Assembly: GCA_021732845.1 (NCBI GenBank)
Contig: JAKFUF010000013.1
Location: forward strand, 1 to 64,000
Length of the DNA: 64,000 nt
Reading direction: 5' to 3'
DNA from: Planctomycetaceae bacterium
Lineage (GTDB): Bacteria; Planctomycetota; Planctomycetia; Planctomycetales; Planctomycetaceae
This document shows positions 17,101 through 25,462 of the stretch, one piece after another. The number at the start of each line of letters is the position of its first letter. The stretch's first letter is position 1. A model generated the notes under the pieces. The model was not told the origin of the DNA, did no database searches, and worked only from the letters and a program-made list of their open reading frames with translations. Both the position numbers and the translations under genes were made by a program.

Positions 17101-17120
17101 GGCCTTTGGCTTGAAAGGCC
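17101..17120 (+). terminator. Probable terminator of the enolase-superfamily gene
   Basis: GGCCTTT-GGCTTG-AAAGGCC forms a perfect 7-base stem, followed by GTTTCTGTC, nine bases after the stop codon. Confidence 0.5.
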
Positions 17121-17212
17121 GTTTCTGTCAGCCGACGCCACCCGTGCCATCGGAGCGGGACCGTTCGACCGTTCGGCACCAGCCTTGGCGGTGCATTTCT
17201 CCCGGCGATATC

Positions 17213-17560
17213 ATGAACTCCGTGGGAACTCCCGAGGGATCGCTGGAATTGAGTGAGGCATTTCCGATGCTAATTGAAGACTCAGCCTTGAAGCGGCAAT
17301 TGCTGGAGGTCGCGAAGCAATATGCGAGGCTTGGCCCTGGTTATTCCCAGCAGAGGCCGGTACTCGACGAAGTTGCGAGCGCCAATGGTGGAAACATGAA
17401 GGTGAGGCTCGATCTTGGCCTCCAGCAGGCAATTCTGACCTGCTGGCAGGAGCTGTTTCGGGAAGGCCAGCTTTCGTGGGGATACGATCTCGACAATCCC
17501 GACCCGCCGTTCTTCCACATCCCCAGCGGGACCAGAACCCCAGAGACGCGTTCGCGATAA
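17213..17560 (+). CDS. Small conserved-looking protein upstream of a kinase
   Basis: 115 residues from the ATG at 17213. After a variable start comes a compact helical core: LIEDSALKRQLLEVAKQY, then RPVLDEVASA, LDLGLQQAILTCWQELFREG and LSWGYDLDNPDPPFFHIP. This reads like a winged-helix-sized module that I have an impression of seeing elsewhere, but I cannot name it. The protein ends abruptly after FFHIP with a low-complexity tail (SGTRTPETRSR), whereas the +1 frame stays open into the region before the kinase, so truncation or a frameshift near 17525 is possible. It lies 33 bases upstream of the kinase and is probably co-transcribed with it. Confidence 0.5.
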   Translation: MNSVGTPEGSLELSEAFPMLIEDSALKRQLLEVAKQYARLGPGYSQQRPVLDEVASANGGNMKVRLDLGLQQAILTCWQELFREGQLSWGYDLDNPDPPFFHIPSGTRTPETRSR

Positions 17561-17593
17561 TGTTGGGACCATGACGAACGGGGGCGTGGCAGG

Positions 17594-18568
17594 ATGGACG
17601 TGTTCGTCTCCTGGCGGGACATTACCTATGTGCCAATTCGCAGGGCCGGAGCCGGCGGCATCGGCAAGGTCGTTGTTGCACTCGCCACGAACGGCCCGAA
17701 CAAGGGAGTTTTGTTCGCGGTCAAGGTCTTCTCGCCACGCTCGTCCGAAAAGAGTGGGTGGAAACAGGCTTTCATGCGGGAAGTGCATGTCCTGCGGGAT
17801 TGTCACCACCCGGCAATCGTCAGGGTCTTTGACGAGGGCATTCTTGGCGACAGCCGTCCTTTTTTTGTGATGGAGTACCTGCCAGTCACGTTGTCTGAAG
17901 CCATGAAGGACGGCTCTCTGGACCATGTCGAGAGAATCAACATCGTCATGCAGTTGCTTTCCGCCTTGGACTACCTGTCCCGCCGTGACCCCTATATCGT
18001 CCACCGGGATATCAAGCCCACGAACATCTTTTGGAAGGCCGGTTCCTGCGTGCTTGGTGACTTTGGCCTTGTCTTCCAAGACTTGGGAGCAGTGGCAACC
18101 GACCAGCCCAAGGGTGGCATTCCAGCAATGGCCCAGAGATACCGTACTCCAGAGTTGGTTGAATTCCATGTCAACGGAAAGAAGCCGCCCCCCGCCAGCG
18201 ACGTGTTTCAACTCGGTCTGGTGGCCACCGAGCTGTTCACAGGGAAGAACCCACTCCCGCATGGCGGACCGACGAACGCCGTGACACTGGATTCACTTCC
18301 CGATCTGGCAACCCCGGACTGGCCAATAATCAAAGCACGGCTCAATGAGATGACTGTTGTGGAGACCGAGGCCCGACTCCCGGCGAGCCGACTATTGCCT
18401 CTCTGGCTTGATCTCTACCGCACCGCCGCCGCCCGGCGACAGAGCCCGCGGCAACGCGGTCCAGGCACGCATGCGCCCGCAGTCCATGCTGCGGCGGTAT
18501 CCTTGCGCCAAAGTCCCACGCAAGGACCAACATCAAACGAAGACTTTGGATCGGGAATTATGGATTGA
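17594..18568 (+). CDS. Hanks-type Ser/Thr protein kinase
   Basis: 324 residues. Kinase motifs are complete: glycine loop RRAGAGGIGKV (16-26), ATP lysine FAVKVF (K44), Glu in helix C (MREVHVL), catalytic loop VHRDIKPTN (D139), DFG at 156-158, and an activation-loop end resembling APE (RYRTPEL). The kinase domain accounts for about residues 10-270. The tail (after LPLWLDLYRTA) is Arg/Ala/Pro-rich and predicted disordered. There is no membrane helix, PASTA, WD40 or TPR domain, so it is a soluble kinase, unlike the large receptor-like kinases common in planctomycetes. The small protein immediately upstream is the obvious candidate partner or substrate. Confidence 0.87.
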   Translation: MDVFVSWRDITYVPIRRAGAGGIGKVVVALATNGPNKGVLFAVKVFSPRSSEKSGWKQAFMREVHVLRDCHHPAIVRVFDEGILGDSRPFFVMEYLPVTLSEAMKDGSLDHVERINIVMQLLSALDYLSRRDPYIVHRDIKPTNIFWKAGSCVLGDFGLVFQDLGAVATDQPKGGIPAMAQRYRTPELVEFHVNGKKPPPASDVFQLGLVATELFTGKNPLPHGGPTNAVTLDSLPDLATPDWPIIKARLNEMTVVETEARLPASRLLPLWLDLYRTAAARRQSPRQRGPGTHAPAVHAAAVSLRQSPTQGPTSNEDFGSGIMD

Positions 18569-18813
18569 TGCCAAAGGCCGAAGCCGCCAGCCATCAAGGG
18601 GCGCAATGGCGGAGCCTTGGCGGAAATCCGAAGTCCGCACACGCGTACCGTTCATCTCATTCGATATCAAACCGCCTCAGCCACTCGCGGAGTTCGTCGT
18701 GGAATGTGGCATGATATTCGGGCTGTCGGCGGCCAGTCCGCCCCTGTCCGCGACAACCATCCCGCGTTATGACCCGTTGATGACGAATTGTCTCACCCTG
18801 GATCATCTAGACT

Positions 18814-19551
18814 GTGATTGCATCTGTTTTCTGCCTGATTGTGCATGACATGACGCCCGTCTTTGCCGCGGAGATCGATCAGATACTCGCGGCGTTTGAG
18901 CCCCTGGTCGGCAGGAGCTTGAGTGGGGCGGTCGTTCCAAGCTGGCATGGCCGCCAGGCAGGTCGTGCGGACGCCAGGCAGTTTCAAGGTTGGAACGATC
19001 AGTTTGGCGAATTGTTGCTGCATGGCCGGACACATTTCCGCGAAACTCGGCCCGGCATCATCTCGTATGCCACGGGGAGGGCCGATGAGTTTGGGGGCGT
19101 CAAGCCGGACGAGGCGTCCCGCCGTTTGACCGTGGCGCAATCCGAGGTCGAGATCCTCGTGGGAAGAACGCTGCGTGGCTTTGTTCCGCCAGCGTGGCAG
19201 TTTCCCGTGAAGCTGGCGGACATCCGGTGTGCCGGAATCGAATACCTCCTCGGTTTCAACCGTTTGGAGGCATTTGGAATGGAGCCGGTCAAACTGGCGA
19301 CATGGTCCTGGGATTGGGGTTGGCTGTACGGTGCCAGCCCAACTGGCGCGTGGCTCGGAACGGCCCGCCATGCCCTGGTGCCCGGCGCAGTTCCCGTGAT
19401 CGCGCTGCATCCGCTGGATGTGCCACGCGGTTATCTGCCGAGAGCCGTGGCACTGGCCCGGCGGTTCCTGGAGGCGGGTCGCGTCCCGGTGTTGCCGTCG
19501 GAATTGGCCGCATCTCTTCAACCGGAGCCACAGGATGCGGCGGTGGCTTGA
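18814..19551 (+). CDS. DUF2334/NodB-like polysaccharide deacetylase-type protein
   Basis: 245 residues. The only workable start is GTG 18814, because an in-frame stop lies at 18808. The protein opens with CLIVHDMTPVF, the strand-1 motif with the catalytic Asp; then VVPSWHGR, LLLHGRTHFRE (the second metal motif with two His), and near the end VIALHPLDVPRGYL. This is the order of the NodB/DUF2334 fold, which removes acetyl groups from sugars or amino sugars with a divalent metal. It overlaps the next gene, opening a packed four-gene run. The 245 bases upstream (18569-18813) hold nothing I can support. Confidence 0.68.
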   Translation: MIASVFCLIVHDMTPVFAAEIDQILAAFEPLVGRSLSGAVVPSWHGRQAGRADARQFQGWNDQFGELLLHGRTHFRETRPGIISYATGRADEFGGVKPDEASRRLTVAQSEVEILVGRTLRGFVPPAWQFPVKLADIRCAGIEYLLGFNRLEAFGMEPVKLATWSWDWGWLYGASPTGAWLGTARHALVPGAVPVIALHPLDVPRGYLPRAVALARRFLEAGRVPVLPSELAASLQPEPQDAAVA

Positions 19552-20146
19552 TGACATCATGAACCGCCGGGCGCGTGGCTTGGCTGGCCGTCTGCAGCCG
19601 TGGCTCCCAGAGGGCAGCCGTGTCGCGGATATCGGCTCGGGGACGGGACACAATGCCGCAAACTGGCGGGAATTGCTCCATGTCTCGGTCGACGAATTCG
19701 ATGTCGCCGACCTGCACTGGGTGGGGGATGGACCGACCCTCTTTGATGGCCGGAATTTGTCCGTCGCCAATGCCACATACGACGTAGTGACGCTGTTGTT
19801 TGTGCTGCAGTACTCGCCGCATGTGCGGGAACTGCTGGCGGAGGCTCACAGGATCAGCCGGGGCCGGGTGCTGTTGATTCAGTCCACCTGCCAGGGCCGC
19901 TGGGGGCGCATGTGGCTTCGCCTGCGTGAGTTTTGCTGGGGTCCGCTGGCGTTCCACGTCGCGGGTTTTGTCGGCGCGATTCGAGGTCAACCGTGTCCCC
20001 TGAACGCTCGGAGACAGTTCTCGCTGGACGAACTGCGGACCCTGTTCCAGCAGTCGGGGTTCCGGATCTGTCATTGGCAGCCACGGCCCTGGCCCGGTCT
20101 CAGGGTGAGCCGCGACCTGTTCGTGCTGGAACCAATTCGACACTGA
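19535..20146 (+). CDS. Class I SAM-dependent methyltransferase
   Basis: 203 residues. It starts at an ATG overlapping the end of the deacetylase-like gene by 17 bases, implying translational coupling. SAM-binding motif VADIGSGTGHNA is at about residues 30-41; post-motif positions include DVADLHWV and ANATYDVVTLLFVLQYSPH. The remainder fits a Methyltransf_11-type fold. Substrate unknown; its neighbours suggest a sugar, lipid carrier or glycan. The glycosyltransferase begins a few bases after its stop codon. Confidence 0.77.
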   Translation: MRRWLDDIMNRRARGLAGRLQPWLPEGSRVADIGSGTGHNAANWRELLHVSVDEFDVADLHWVGDGPTLFDGRNLSVANATYDVVTLLFVLQYSPHVRELLAEAHRISRGRVLLIQSTCQGRWGRMWLRLREFCWGPLAFHVAGFVGAIRGQPCPLNARRQFSLDELRTLFQQSGFRICHWQPRPWPGLRVSRDLFVLEPIRH

Positions 20147-20151
20147 TCGAT

Positions 20152-20868
20152 GTGTCGGTCATCATCCCCGCCCGCAATGAAGTCCGCTGGTTGACAGCGA
20201 CCCTGGAGGCCACGCTCGCCGCGGCAGAGAACGCGGGGAAGCAGGAGATTTCGGCCGAGATCATTGTCGTCGACAACAGCAGCACCGATGGCACCTGGGA
20301 GTTGCTGGAGCAGTTTGCCCGGCAGCACGACGTGCACGCGGTTCGGCTGTCCGAACTGGGAGCAGCCCGCGCCCGGAATCGCGGTCGGTTCGAAGCCCGC
20401 GGGCGGGTGCTGGTGTTTGTCGATGCCGACACGCATCTCCCGGCGGACGGATTGACGCGCATTCTCGACTGGTGCGACGGTTGCGGGAAAGCGGCCGGCA
20501 TCACCCGTCTGGCGGGTCTGGACGGTGGCTGGCGGGCGGGGCTGTGGTGGAGGTTCTGGGAACAGGTGCGGCGGCTGCCACTGCGGTATGCCAAGGCGAT
20601 GCCAGCGGTCATGTTTTGCACGACAAAAGCGTTTGATGAGTTTGGTCCGTTCGATGAAGAAGTGGCCATCGGCGAGGAATGGCCGATTCTCGCCAGTGTT
20701 TATCATCATCGCCCGCGGCAGTTTGTGTATGACCGCTCGCTGACGGCACTCACCTCCAGCCGCCGCATGGAGCAACAATCCTTGGGTTACCTGCGAACCT
20801 TGTTGAAATATGCCTGGGCCATCGTCCACAAGTCGGGACGCATCCACTACACCGACCAGATTCGTTGA
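20152..20868 (+). CDS. Family 2 glycosyltransferase
   Basis: About 238 residues. The frame is open from 19933, but homology begins at VSVIIPARNE, so the GTG at 20152, five bases after the methyltransferase stop, is the likely start. GT-A features: SVIIPARNEVRWLTATLEA, IIVVDNSSTDGTWELLEQF, LGAARARNRG and LVFVDADTH (the DxD metal motif); further on, GEEWPILASVYHH supplies an acidic catalytic region. Family 2 enzymes invert the anomeric centre and transfer NDP-sugars to many acceptors. No membrane helix is present, so it is cytoplasmic or peripheral. Confidence 0.8.
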   Translation: MSVIIPARNEVRWLTATLEATLAAAENAGKQEISAEIIVVDNSSTDGTWELLEQFARQHDVHAVRLSELGAARARNRGRFEARGRVLVFVDADTHLPADGLTRILDWCDGCGKAAGITRLAGLDGGWRAGLWWRFWEQVRRLPLRYAKAMPAVMFCTTKAFDEFGPFDEEVAIGEEWPILASVYHHRPRQFVYDRSLTALTSSRRMEQQSLGYLRTLLKYAWAIVHKSGRIHYTDQIR

Positions 20869-21697
20869 AGCCTCGCTGGGGGCGCGAACTCTTCACCGGG
20901 CGCGGCTGGTTCTGGCGCGGCGTCTGGCGGCTCTCCGTCTGCACCGCCTGACGCCCCTTCCGCACGATGGTGAACGCTGGTTGTGCAAACGCCGCACGCG
21001 CTTCGCGGAACTGCTCGTGCGTCCGGGCAATCTTTATCTCCATGCTCAAGGGGCTCTCTCCGAAGTCCTGGTCCTGAAGGATTGGATCGCCTGGGAACTG
21101 CGGATTGCGGAATGCCTGCAACGAAATCTCCGCGTGTCAGCCGATCACCGCGGGATTGAGTTCCCGGTGATACCCGGCTGCTCACTGGAGGAGTTGCTCC
21201 GTTCCAGTCAGTCCCTGGGTGAAAAGTTGTGTGGCGTCACCTTGTGTGCCACAGCGTTGAGGATGCTGCATGAACGGACAATTTCCGCTGATGGGGACGC
21301 GGGCTGGTGCCTGAGCCATGGGGATGCGACGTGTCGCAATGTGGTCGTGGATCTCGCCACAAACACCGCGAACTGGATTGATTTCGACATGCGGCACCGG
21401 CCCGGCTTGAGCCAAGTCACGCGTCACGCCGACGACCTGCGGGCGCTGTTGTGGTCCAGCGCCGCGTGGCTCAACCCCGCCGGCTTTCCGGCCTGTATTG
21501 AGGCACTGGCCGCGGGCTACCCGGACAAGCTCGTATGGGTCGAGTTGCAGCGGATGATGAGCCACATGGCGTGTCCCTCGGTCTTTCAGTTGAGCCAGGC
21601 GGCGCTCTCCGTGGAGGGTCTTGCCGGTCTTCGCGCTGAGGTACGATATTCTCGGTGCTCCCGCCATTCATTGGCGGGGCGAAGTGGAGGGATATAG
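20810..21697 (+). CDS. Kinase-fold (APH/LPS-kinase-like) phosphotransferase
   Basis: 295 residues from the only in-frame ATG, which overlaps the glycosyltransferase by 59 bases; a later non-ATG start is possible. The C-terminal half carries LSHGDATCRNVVVD (Brenner-type catalytic loop: Asp acceptor-activating, Asn Mg-binding) and NWIDFDMRH (the DFG-equivalent DxD), as in aminoglycoside phosphotransferases and lipopolysaccharide (Kdo/heptose) kinases. LHAQGALSEVLVLKDWIAWE in the N-terminal lobe may supply the ATP lysine. With the deacetylase, methyltransferase and glycosyltransferase upstream it suggests phosphorylation of a sugar on an envelope glycan or lipid. This is motif-based; the acceptor is unknown. 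Confidence 0.62.
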   Translation: MPGPSSTSRDASTTPTRFVEASLGARTLHRARLVLARRLAALRLHRLTPLPHDGERWLCKRRTRFAELLVRPGNLYLHAQGALSEVLVLKDWIAWELRIAECLQRNLRVSADHRGIEFPVIPGCSLEELLRSSQSLGEKLCGVTLCATALRMLHERTISADGDAGWCLSHGDATCRNVVVDLATNTANWIDFDMRHRPGLSQVTRHADDLRALLWSSAAWLNPAGFPACIEALAAGYPDKLVWVELQRMMSHMACPSVFQLSQAALSVEGLAGLRAEVRYSRCSRHSLAGRSGGI

Positions 21698-21784
21698 AAT
21701 CCTGTGGCTGAAAAAATAAACCGCCGTGGGTTTCATGGGCGCCATGAACTCCCCTGCTGCTCGACGAGCTTGGTGGAACTGCAA

Positions 21785-24091
21785 ATGACCACTCGACCCC
21801 ATGGCATCTCCTTCCTGGCCGGGAGCGGCCTCGTTCTGCTGATAGTTTTCTCCGGCCAGGTGGCTGGCCAGTTGCCGACAGAAACCACCACTCCCCCCTC
21901 CTGCACGCTCCAGGACCGCTTCTTTGAAAATGAAGTGTGGGCCAAAGTTGGTGAGCGAACGTGCCTGCGGTGCCACAACGACAAGGGGGACGCGGCTGAG
22001 AGCGGCTTTCTGTTGACCGCCCGCGCACCGGGTCACGATTTGACGTGGCTGCGGCAAAACTGCCGGCAGTTCACGCTCATGGCCCAGGCGACGGAGGGTG
22101 AGCAGTCGCGCCTGCTGCTCAAGGTGACCGGCGGACTGGACCATGGCGGCGGCCAGGTTCTCAAACCCGATTCGACGGGCTACCGGATCCTGGAGCGGCT
22201 GGTCAGAGGACTCAGTTCGCCGGCCACGGACACCGCGCGTGTCAACACCGACGACGACACCGCCCGTCCCTTCTTCGAGGGTGTCGCGAAGATTTCGCGA
22301 CAGCGGCTGCTGCGGCGCGTCACGCTTTCGCTGGCCGGCCGCCTTCCGACGCCCGCCGAGCAGGCTGCCGTCGACCGTTCCGACGCCTTGGACGGAATTC
22401 TCGACAACATCATGAAGGAAGAGGCGTTTTTCCTCCGGCTGAAGGAGGGCTTCAACGACATCTTTCTGACAGTGGGCATTGAGGACAACGCAGAAACGCT
22501 GCTGTCCTATGACCACTTTGAGAAGACGCGGCTGTGGTACGAGCGGCACGATTTGAGCCACGTTCCAGAGGCGGAGCGCCAGCGGGCCCGCTGGAAGCTG
22601 GCGGATGTCTACCGCGATGCCCTCTTGCGTGAGCCACTGGAGCTGATCGCCCACATCGTCCGCAGCGAGCGTCCGTTCACTGAACTGGCGACGGCCGACT
22701 ACATCATGGTTTCGCCCTACACGGCGCGTGGCTACGGCATCTTTGAGGAGATGAAGGCACAGTTCAAAAACACCGACGACCCGTTTGAGTATGTCCCGGC
22801 CCGGCTGCATGCGCTGAAAAACCGCGAGGGAAAGGTGCAGGAGTCCGCCACCGGCCTGTATCCCCACGCCGGCTTTTTGAGCATGTTTCATTACCTGCGG
22901 CGCTATCCCTCAACGGAGACCAACCGGAACCGGCTGCGGGCGAGAATGTTCTACCAGCACTTTTTGGGTGTCGATGTCATGCAGCTCGCGCCGCGGTCGA
23001 CCGACGCCGCCGCAGTGGCGGCCAAGTACAAAATCCCCACGATGGAGGCCGCGGACTGCGTCGTCTGCCACAGGACGATTGACCCCGTCGCGGGTGTGTT
23101 TCAGGATTTCAACTTCGAAGGTGCCGTCGGCCCCCGCAAGGCCGGCTGGCACACGGACATGTTTGAAGCCGGCTTCGAGGGCGAGACGATGCCCGCCGCC
23201 GAGCGCTGGCGGGCACCGCAATGGCTGGCCGAACGCGCGGTCAGGGATCCGCGGTTTCCACCCGCCATGGTGGAGCACGTGTACTACATCCTTTTCGGCC
23301 GGAAGGTTTTGCAGCCCCCCGACGACATCGACGATCCGCTGTTCGGGCCGCGGCGGCGCGGATTTTTGGCCCAGCGGACACTGATCGAAGACGCCGCCCG
23401 CCACTTCACCGAGTCAAACTTCAATCTCAAGGTGGCCTTCAAGGCGCTCATCGGCTCGGACTTCTACCAGGCCGACGGCCTGGCAACGGTCGCTGCGCAG
23501 CCGGACCGGCAGGCGGAACTCGACGACGTGGGAATTGTCCGGCTGCTGACACCCGAGCAGCTCGAACGCAAGATCGAGGCGCTCTTCGGCTCGCGCTGGG
23601 GACGCCTGAACGACGCCTTCAAGGTGCTGTATGGGGGCATCGATTCGATCACCGTGACCGAGCGGAATTCCGATCCCAGCGGTGCGATGGGGGCCATCCA
23701 GCGGCTGCTCGCCAACGATGTTTCCTGCCAGCATGTCGCGCGGGATTTCCGGCTGGAGCCGGCAAAGCGCGTGCTGTTCCCCGACATCGAACCCAGCCTG
23801 GTGCCGGGCGATCCGGCCGCGGATCAAAAGCTCCGGCTGGCCATCGTTCACCTGCACCACCGGCTGCTGGGACACGAGCGCGCGCCGGACCATCCAGAAA
23901 TTGACCGCACCTTCAAACTCTTCACGGGGATCATCGCGGATGCCAGAGCCCAGGGCCGCTATGAGCCGCGCGAAACGTACTTCTGCGGCGGCCGCGAAGA
24001 GTTTCGCGCCGAGGATCCGCACTACACGCTGCGGGCCTGGCGCGGAGTGCTGACCTACCTGCTGCGGCAGCATGAATTCCTTTATGAATAG
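21785..24091 (+). CDS. Secreted planctomycete protein with CxxCH cytochrome-type motifs
   Basis: 768 residues from the ATG at 21785, which begins a signal peptide (residues 1-29). CLRCH at 60-64 and CVVCH near 425 are haem c attachment motifs. The first sits in a domain like the planctomycete cytochrome C (PSCyt1) module, with ESGFLLTARA and SRLLLKVTGGLDHGGG. The middle contains RLLRRVTLSLAGRLPTPAEQ, characteristic of the DUF1549/DUF1592-DUF1588 group, and CVVCHRTIDPVAGVFQDFNFEG. Such proteins are typically encoded with DUF1501 or DUF1552 partners and are thought to act in periplasmic redox or polymer breakdown, but no reaction is proven. The DUF1501 gene follows by 51 bases. Confidence 0.78.
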   Translation: MTTRPHGISFLAGSGLVLLIVFSGQVAGQLPTETTTPPSCTLQDRFFENEVWAKVGERTCLRCHNDKGDAAESGFLLTARAPGHDLTWLRQNCRQFTLMAQATEGEQSRLLLKVTGGLDHGGGQVLKPDSTGYRILERLVRGLSSPATDTARVNTDDDTARPFFEGVAKISRQRLLRRVTLSLAGRLPTPAEQAAVDRSDALDGILDNIMKEEAFFLRLKEGFNDIFLTVGIEDNAETLLSYDHFEKTRLWYERHDLSHVPEAERQRARWKLADVYRDALLREPLELIAHIVRSERPFTELATADYIMVSPYTARGYGIFEEMKAQFKNTDDPFEYVPARLHALKNREGKVQESATGLYPHAGFLSMFHYLRRYPSTETNRNRLRARMFYQHFLGVDVMQLAPRSTDAAAVAAKYKIPTMEAADCVVCHRTIDPVAGVFQDFNFEGAVGPRKAGWHTDMFEAGFEGETMPAAERWRAPQWLAERAVRDPRFPPAMVEHVYYILFGRKVLQPPDDIDDPLFGPRRRGFLAQRTLIEDAARHFTESNFNLKVAFKALIGSDFYQADGLATVAAQPDRQAELDDVGIVRLLTPEQLERKIEALFGSRWGRLNDAFKVLYGGIDSITVTERNSDPSGAMGAIQRLLANDVSCQHVARDFRLEPAKRVLFPDIEPSLVPGDPAADQKLRLAIVHLHHRLLGHERAPDHPEIDRTFKLFTGIIADARAQGRYEPRETYFCGGREEFRAEDPHYTLRAWRGVLTYLLRQHEFLYE

Positions 24092-24142
24092 CCGCCAGGA
24101 CGCCGGCGGCACGTGATGCAACTCTCAACAGGCAGGCCTCCC

Positions 24143-25432
24143 ATGGATCGCCGAAGTTTTCTGAAGCTGTGCAGTCTGGCGGGCCTCGGTTTTGCCGCGC
24201 CGATCGGGATCTCCTCGTTGGCGGGGGCGGAGCCCGCGGGCGAGCCGGACGGATATCCAGGGCCGTATTACCTGGTGTTCAACGCCTCCGGCGGCTGGGA
24301 CACGACGTACCTGATGGATCCGAAGGGAACTGAGGGCACGAACCGGCTCTACAAGACGGGCGACATCCTCACAGACGGACAGCACCGCTTCGCCCCGACC
24401 GCCGCATACATCGAAAAGGGGATGAGCAACGAGGACTTCTTCAAGAAATATGGCCGGGAACTGCGGGTCCTCAACGGGCTCGATTATTCCGTCAACAATC
24501 ATTCCCCGTGTGCCCGCTACATGGCAACGGGCAAGCTGGACAGCCTGGCCTACCCGACATTTCCCGCCCTCGTGGCGGCCTGCCACGGCGCGGCCGCCCC
24601 CCTGGCCTTTCTCACGTTCGGAAACTATTCGGCCACGGGAAATCTGGTTCCGATGTCGCGGGTTCCCTACCTTCAGTCCCTCAACGTGCTGGCGAAGGCG
24701 GACTCCGTGGAGGGCAACGAGCGGGCCCCGTACCACGATCCCTTTGTCTCCACGCGGATCGAGGAGGCCCTGGAACAGCAGTTTCAGGCCCGCGTGTCCG
24801 AGGCCCGGCTGCCACGCGTCGAGCGCAGCCAGAGCATGCTGTACTCCGCCCAGGTGAATTCCAGGGCGTTGCAGCGCGTCGTCCCGTTCATTCCCCGCGA
24901 GCCGGCGAAGGAACGGCTGGCCCAGCAGGCGGACATTGCCCTGGCGGCCTTCAAGGCCGGGGTCTGTGTTTCGGCCAACCTGTCGATCGGCCAGTTCGAC
25001 AGCCACAACAACAACGATGCCGACCAGATGAAACTGATCCCGGAATTCCTCGCCGGCATTGATGCCGTGCTGCGGAAGGCCGAAGAGTTGAAGCTGCGGG
25101 ACAGGCTGGTGCTCGTCATCCAGAGCGAGATGGGCCGGACGCCAACCTACAACAGCGGCAATGGCAAGGATCACTGGTCGATCGGCTCGGCCATGTTTCT
25201 GGGGCCGGGCATCGGCGGGAACCGTGTGATCGGGGCCACCGACGAACTTCAGCAACTCGTTCCGCTCAATCCGCGGACTCTGGCGCTCGACAAGGACCAG
25301 GGGATCCGCGTCCGGCCCGAACACATTCATGCCGCCCTGCGAAGCTTCGCTGGCATCCAGGACCACGCCTTCAGCAGGCAGTTCCCCCTCGAAATCGCGG
25401 CGGGTGAGACGCTGCAGGGCTTTTGGAGCTGA
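24143..25432 (+). CDS. Tat-exported DUF1501 family protein
   Basis: 429 residues. ATG 24143 begins a twin-arginine signal, MDRRSFLKLCSLAGLGFAAP. The body has the DUF1501 plan, related to alkaline phosphatase/sulfatase-type folds: FNASGGWDTTYLMDP, the NNHSPCARYMATG segment, SIGQFDSHNNND, VLVIQSEMGRTPTYN and KDHWSIGSAMFLGPGIGG, where Asp/His residues could bind metal. It pairs with the CxxCH protein upstream, as is usual in planctomycetes. Both are exported, so they probably act together outside the cytoplasm. Confidence 0.85.
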   Translation: MDRRSFLKLCSLAGLGFAAPIGISSLAGAEPAGEPDGYPGPYYLVFNASGGWDTTYLMDPKGTEGTNRLYKTGDILTDGQHRFAPTAAYIEKGMSNEDFFKKYGRELRVLNGLDYSVNNHSPCARYMATGKLDSLAYPTFPALVAACHGAAAPLAFLTFGNYSATGNLVPMSRVPYLQSLNVLAKADSVEGNERAPYHDPFVSTRIEEALEQQFQARVSEARLPRVERSQSMLYSAQVNSRALQRVVPFIPREPAKERLAQQADIALAAFKAGVCVSANLSIGQFDSHNNNDADQMKLIPEFLAGIDAVLRKAEELKLRDRLVLVIQSEMGRTPTYNSGNGKDHWSIGSAMFLGPGIGGNRVIGATDELQQLVPLNPRTLALDKDQGIRVRPEHIHAALRSFAGIQDHAFSRQFPLEIAAGETLQGFWS

Positions 25433-25433
25433 C

Positions 25434-25462
25434 GGCAATCGCCCTGCTTTGCGGCGATTGCC
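25434..25462. terminator. Bidirectional terminator hairpin
   Basis: GGCAATCGCC - 9-base loop CTGCTTTGC - GGCGATTGCC is a perfect 10-base stem filling the 30-base gap between the convergent DUF1501 and aminotransferase genes. Confidence 0.7.

Noticed and set aside
17571-17870. Alternative frame overlapping the kinase start
   Set aside because: Cys/Ser/Arg-rich shadow frame; the kinase frame carries all motifs.
18655-18745. Minus-strand peptide EYHATFHDELREWLRRFDIE before a stop
   Set aside because: It looks protein-like and could be a gene remnant, but there is no start, no upstream support and no family match.
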